Below are positions 61,651 through 64,000 of a DNA stretch of 64,000 nt, one piece after another (within the stretch, counting starts at the first letter, position 1; each line of letters starts with the position of its first letter). A program made the translations under genes and the position numbers. The notes under the pieces are model-generated. The model was not told where the DNA came from. It ran no database searches and saw only the letters and a list, made by a program, of their open reading frames with translations. Source of the DNA: an uncultured Eubacteriales bacterium (GTDB taxonomy: Bacteria; Bacillota; Clostridia; Oscillospirales; Oscillospiraceae); contig URHT01000001.1 of assembly GCA_900547745.1 (NCBI GenBank), positions 62,001 to 126,000 of the forward strand. The letters are read 5' to 3'.

Positions 61651-61830
61651 ATGTGCTATGAGACGCTGACCGACCTGCTGAACAACGACCCCGCCGCCTA
61701 CGAGTATTTCTACGCGCTGCCGCCGGAGATGCAGACCGCCCTCCAGCAGCACGGCGGCATCCGCTCCCTGTCCCAGCTGCGGCAGGCCGCCGCCGATGAA
61801 CAGATCCAGCGCCGCCCCGGCGCGTTTTGA
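61651..61830 (+). CDS. Small hypothetical protein, 59 aa
   Basis: Begins MCYETLTDLLNNDPAAYEYF and ends RRPGAF. GGAGG lies 9 nt upstream of ATG 61651. The composition (PEMQTALQQHGGIRSLSQLRQAA) resembles short conserved Clostridia proteins of unknown function with a Y-F-x-L-P core. Soluble, helical. Its ribosome site is in the arm of the preceding hairpin. Confidence 0.6.
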   Translation: MCYETLTDLLNNDPAAYEYFYALPPEMQTALQQHGGIRSLSQLRQAAADEQIQRRPGAF

Positions 61831-61841
61831 GGGGAGAAGCG

Positions 61842-61870
61842 AAAAGAGACGGCGGACGCCGTCTCTTTTT
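61842..61870. terminator. Bidirectional terminator
   Basis: Stem AAAAGAGACGGC/GCCGTCTCTTTT with loop GGAC; lies between a + strand small ORF and the convergent - strand zinc-ribbon gene. The sequence recurs at 63592. Confidence 0.88.
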
Positions 61871-61881
61871 CGTATGCAGCC

Positions 61882-62295
61882 CTATTCCGTGGCAAGCTCC
61901 TCCAGCGGCACCTCCTGTCCGATCTGGTAGCCGCAACACTTCACCGCTCCGATATCCTCGATCCGAACATAACTCTGCGAGATCTTTTTGCCCTTCAGCG
62001 TCTTGTTGACGGCGTTATACGCCTGTGCCTGCCAGGTGTAAGCCCACACCAACGGATTCTTGCTCTTTGTCAGCTTGGAAAATCCGCTGAGGTCAGCGGT
62101 GGTGACGGACAGGACGCTCCCGCAGCAGCCGCAACGGAACCGCACCCGCGCATCCGCCAGGTCGGCGGCGTATTTCAGCGCCCATGCCGGTCTTGTGCCG
62201 CCGCACAGCGGGCACACCGGAAAGTGCGTGTCCACAAATGCCTGCGCCGCCCCGCTGATCCGTCCGTTTCTCTGCTTGTATTCTCCGAGTTCCAT
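61882..62295 (-). CDS. Hypothetical protein with zinc-ribbon cysteines
   Basis: 137 aa, not recognised. Two Cys pairs (CPLCGG near residue 28 and CGCCGS near 55) look like a zinc ribbon. The C-terminal part (LVWAYTWQAQAYNAVNKTLKG, ISQSYVRIEDIGAVKCCGY) has a further Cys-Cys. A ribosome site (GGAGGAA) precedes ATG 62295. It lies 17 nt after the membrane-protein gene upstream, so the two are probably cotranscribed. Confidence 0.75.
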   Translation of the reverse strand: MELGEYKQRNGRISGAAQAFVDTHFPVCPLCGGTRPAWALKYAADLADARVRFRCGCCGSVLSVTTADLSGFSKLTKSKNPLVWAYTWQAQAYNAVNKTLKGKKISQSYVRIEDIGAVKCCGYQIGQEVPLEELATE

Positions 62296-62312
62296 GATCT
62301 GTTCCTCCTATT

Positions 62313-63116
62313 TTACACCACATGGTATTCGCCGGACTCACCGGTCCGCTTGACCTCGGCGGCCGCCTGCGCTGCCGCCGCCGTGGCCGCCGCGCCCCAG
62401 AACGCGGCCTCATTCGCGTGCTGCGCCGCCTCCTCCGCGGCGTCCGCGCCCCGTGCCGTCTCTGCGTAGATGGCCGCCGCCTGCCGCTGCATCTCCCGCC
62501 GGTGCCGCGCCGCTGCCGCGTCGCGGGCATCCTCCCGCAGTTCCTGTTCGTACAGGTTGATGGCCTCCTTCAGCGAGTCGCTGCGCCCCGTCTCCAGATA
62601 GCGCACCATACGGCCCACCGCCTGCACATCCTGATAGTCCTCGTGCAGCCCGCAGCTGTGCGCCAGCCGCGCCGCCTCCTGCTGGGCGTGATAGGCTCGC
62701 TCACGGCACCGTTGATAGTCCGCCGCAAAACGCGCCTCTTTCTCCTGCAGGGCCGTCTGGTATTGCGCCGTCAGCTGCTGGTTGACCTTCTCCAGCTCTG
62801 CGGTTTTCCGTCCATGGACAAGCCGCCCAATCAGCATACCGGCCAGAATGGCCGCTGCAAGGCAGATGGCCAAAAGCATCGGAACCCCCACCAGCCCCTT
62901 CGGATACAGCGTCACGCTCCCCACCTGAAAGGCGAGGTATCCTGTCAGTAGGAAAGCGCCCACTGAGAATTTTCCCCCGCCGTATTTCCGCGGGCTGGGC
63001 GGACGGCGGAGTGCGTCCAGCCGTTCCTTGGCGTGGAACAGCTCCTGCCGCGCGGCATCCCGCGCCTCCAGCGCCGTTTTGCAGGCGCGTAGCCTGTCCG
63101 TAAGTTCCCTCTGCAT
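62313..63116 (-). CDS. Hypothetical membrane protein with coiled coils
   Basis: 267 aa, not recognised. An N-terminal charged helix (residues 1-45), two transmembrane helices (SVGAFLLTGYLAFQVGSVTL and MLLAICLAAAILAGMLIGRL, about 53-100), then a long Ala/Gln/Glu-rich coiled coil (KVNQQLTAQYQTALQEKEAR, YHAQQEAARLAHSC) to the end. The ATG at 63116 is preferred over the more upstream one at 63212: the promoter -10 lies at 63168-63173 and AAGGGGG precedes it. It is divergent from the HTH gene at 63272, which may control it. Confidence 0.75.
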   Translation of the reverse strand: MQRELTDRLRACKTALEARDAARQELFHAKERLDALRRPPSPRKYGGGKFSVGAFLLTGYLAFQVGSVTLYPKGLVGVPMLLAICLAAAILAGMLIGRLVHGRKTAELEKVNQQLTAQYQTALQEKEARFAADYQRCRERAYHAQQEAARLAHSCGLHEDYQDVQAVGRMVRYLETGRSDSLKEAINLYEQELREDARDAAAARHRREMQRQAAAIYAETARGADAAEEAAQHANEAAFWGAAATAAAAQAAAEVKRTGESGEYHVV

Positions 63117-63167
63117 CTGCTCTTTCCCCCTTGCTGTCCATTGGTTCGACAGTTCTGCCGTGTTCCC

Positions 63168-63196
63168 AGTATAGTCCGCATCATCAACTTTTACAA
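63168..63196 (-). promoter_or_regulatory. Promoter of the minus-strand hypothetical pair
   Basis: Minus strand: TTGTAA (63191-63196), 17-nt spacer, TATACT (63168-63173). Confidence 0.8.
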
Positions 63197-63236
63197 TATA
63201 TTTTTCATACAATATTCATTGATGTTATTTGTGCAA

Positions 63237-63269
63237 ACTATCACTGATACTGTATGCGGAGGTGATAGT
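63237..63269. promoter_or_regulatory. Inverted repeat overlapping the HTH gene control region
   Basis: ACTATCAC (63237-63244) and GTGATAGT (63262-63269) are perfect inverted arms around the HTH gene's ribosome site (CGGAGG), just beside the divergent promoter. Possible operator for the HTH protein. Confidence 0.5.
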
Positions 63270-63271
63270 AT

Positions 63272-63574
63272 ATGTATACGCGCATCAGAAAAGCTCGCGA
63301 AGACGCGGGCTATACACGGGAACGGTTTGCCGAGCTTCTGGATGTCAGTGTCTCCTACATGGCGGAGGTGGAGCGCGGCCGCACCGGCGTGTCCGTGAAA
63401 ATGCTGGTGAAGATATGCGACGTGCTGGGCCTGTCCGCCGATTACGTCCTGTTTGGCGAGCAGCGGGGCGAGGACGACCTGCGGGCCCAGCGGATTGGCC
63501 GCATCGACAGCCGCTACCTGCCGCTGCTGGACGGCATCATCACCCAGCTTCTGGCCCTGAACAACGGTCGTTGA
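63272..63574 (+). CDS. XRE-family transcriptional regulator
   Basis: 100 aa. Cro/C1-type HTH in the first 60 residues: IRKAREDAGYTRERFAELLD, VSVSYMAEVERGRTGVS, and VKMLVKICDVLGLSADYVLFG. The C-terminal 35 residues (RYLPLLDGIITQLLALNNGR) look like a dimerisation helix. CGGAGG lies 8 nt before ATG. Divergent to the minus-strand hypothetical pair. Confidence 0.93.
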   Translation: MYTRIRKAREDAGYTRERFAELLDVSVSYMAEVERGRTGVSVKMLVKICDVLGLSADYVLFGEQRGEDDLRAQRIGRIDSRYLPLLDGIITQLLALNNGR

Positions 63575-63588
63575 CCGCCGCGCCCCAC

Positions 63589-63626
63589 ACACAAAAAGAG
63601 ACGGCGGACGCCGTCTCTTTTTGTGT
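63589..63626. terminator. Bidirectional terminator between HTH gene and obgE
   Basis: 17-bp stem ACACAAAAAGAGACGGC/GCCGTCTCTTTTTGTGT with loop GGAC. Its core is the same as the terminator at 61842. It abuts the obgE stop codon. Confidence 0.9.
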
Positions 63627-64000
63627 TACCGCTGGTATTCAAATTCCAGATCGTACATGCTGACGATGTCGCCGTCCTGAATGCCCATATCCTCCAGCGT
63701 GTCGAACAGACCGCTCTGGCGCAGCATCTTGTCGAAGTACATCCGGCTTTCGTAGTCGGAGAAATTGATGTTGCCCATGAGGCGCTGGAGCCACGGGCCC
63801 TCCACCAGCCATGTGTTGTCCTCCCGTTCGATGTGCAGCGGCTCTGTGGTGTCGATGACCGGCGGCTTGGGGACATACTCCGGCTCGTACACCGTCACCG
63901 GGGGCAGCTCGCTGAGCCGCTGCCCGATACGCTGCACCAGCTCCCGCGTGCCCTGATGGGTGGCGGCGGACATGGCGAAGAATTCGTAGCCCTGCGCCTC
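63626..64000 (-). CDS. obgE: GTPase ObgE, C-terminal part (truncated by the window edge)
   Basis: The visible 124 residues are the end of the G domain (EAQGYEFFAMSAATHQGTRELV, the last G motif SAAT) and the complete OCT domain (DTTEPLHIEREDNTWLVEGP, MGNINFSDYESRMYFDKMLR, GLFDTLEDMGIQDGDIVSM). ObgE is a ribosome-associated GTPase for 50S assembly and the stringent response. The gene continues past 64000; the N-terminal glycine-rich Obg fold is outside. Confidence 0.96.
   Translation of the reverse strand, partial: EAQGYEFFAMSAATHQGTRELVQRIGQRLSELPPVTVYEPEYVPKPPVIDTTEPLHIEREDNTWLVEGPWLQRLMGNINFSDYESRMYFDKMLRQSGLFDTLEDMGIQDGDIVSMYDLEFEYQR

Overview
The window is a GC-rich (roughly 60-65%) stretch of a Gram-positive anaerobe, most likely a gut member of Clostridia/Oscillospiraceae. 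The signs are strong AGGAGG ribosome sites, sigma-A promoters with 17-nt spacers, intrinsic terminators after most transcription units, an L10 leader, Spy0128/FctA-type pilin domains, YhgE/Pip proteins, GLUG-repeat surface proteins and dockerin/cohesin modules. No tRNA, rRNA, CRISPR array, IS element or prophage was recognised.

Layout. 1-837 (-): 5' part of dapF, with a TTG start. 1012-2298 (+): Eis-like acetyltransferase with its own promoter, followed by a decayed regulator remnant. 2527-30756 (+): the most striking region, a ~28-kb unit. It opens with a consensus promoter and a cobalamin riboswitch, and encodes (i) a 2414-aa GLUG/Ig protein ending in a dockerin, (ii) a cohesin-like protein with five FN3 repeats, (iii) a 1439-aa protein with a DUF4430-like domain, a PQQ-like propeller and a dockerin, (iv) a ~2000-aa membrane-anchored GLUG protein split by a frameshift, (v) a membrane-anchored DUF4430 protein, (vi) the MoxR ATPase/DUF58/transglutaminase-like triad, and (vii) a lipoprotein with a helical prenyltransferase-like domain plus DUF4430, the layout of animal transcobalamin/intrinsic factor. 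A strong terminator closes it. The reading proposed here is a B12-controlled, cohesin-dockerin-assembled surface apparatus, possibly for corrinoid capture.

30850-34383 (+): pyruvate carboxylase. 34552-39476 (+): two YhgE/Pip paralogues flanking a small membrane protein. 39501-39821 (-): HTH regulator. 40037-42270 (+): YihY/BrkB membrane protein and TrkA. 43020-48362 (-): complete shikimate operon aroB-aroA-aroC/chorismate mutase-aroK-aroQ-aroE, flanked by inverted copies of a ~0.5-kb non-coding repeat. 49051-52620 (-): rpmG-secE-nusG-rplK-rplA-rplJ-rplL, with an L10 leader and no rpoB after rplL. 52673-54423 (+): ruvX and a BaiN/HI0933-type flavoprotein.

54475-59046 (+): three-gene pilin-like surface cluster (fibro-slime tip protein and two FctA-like pilins) with no sortase in view. 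59246-61607 (+): LysR regulator and a DUF2156-GNAT fusion. 61613-64000: a small ORF, two minus-strand hypothetical genes (zinc ribbon; membrane/coiled coil), a divergent HTH regulator and the 3' end of obgE.

All family assignments come from reading motifs and translations by eye. No database search was run.
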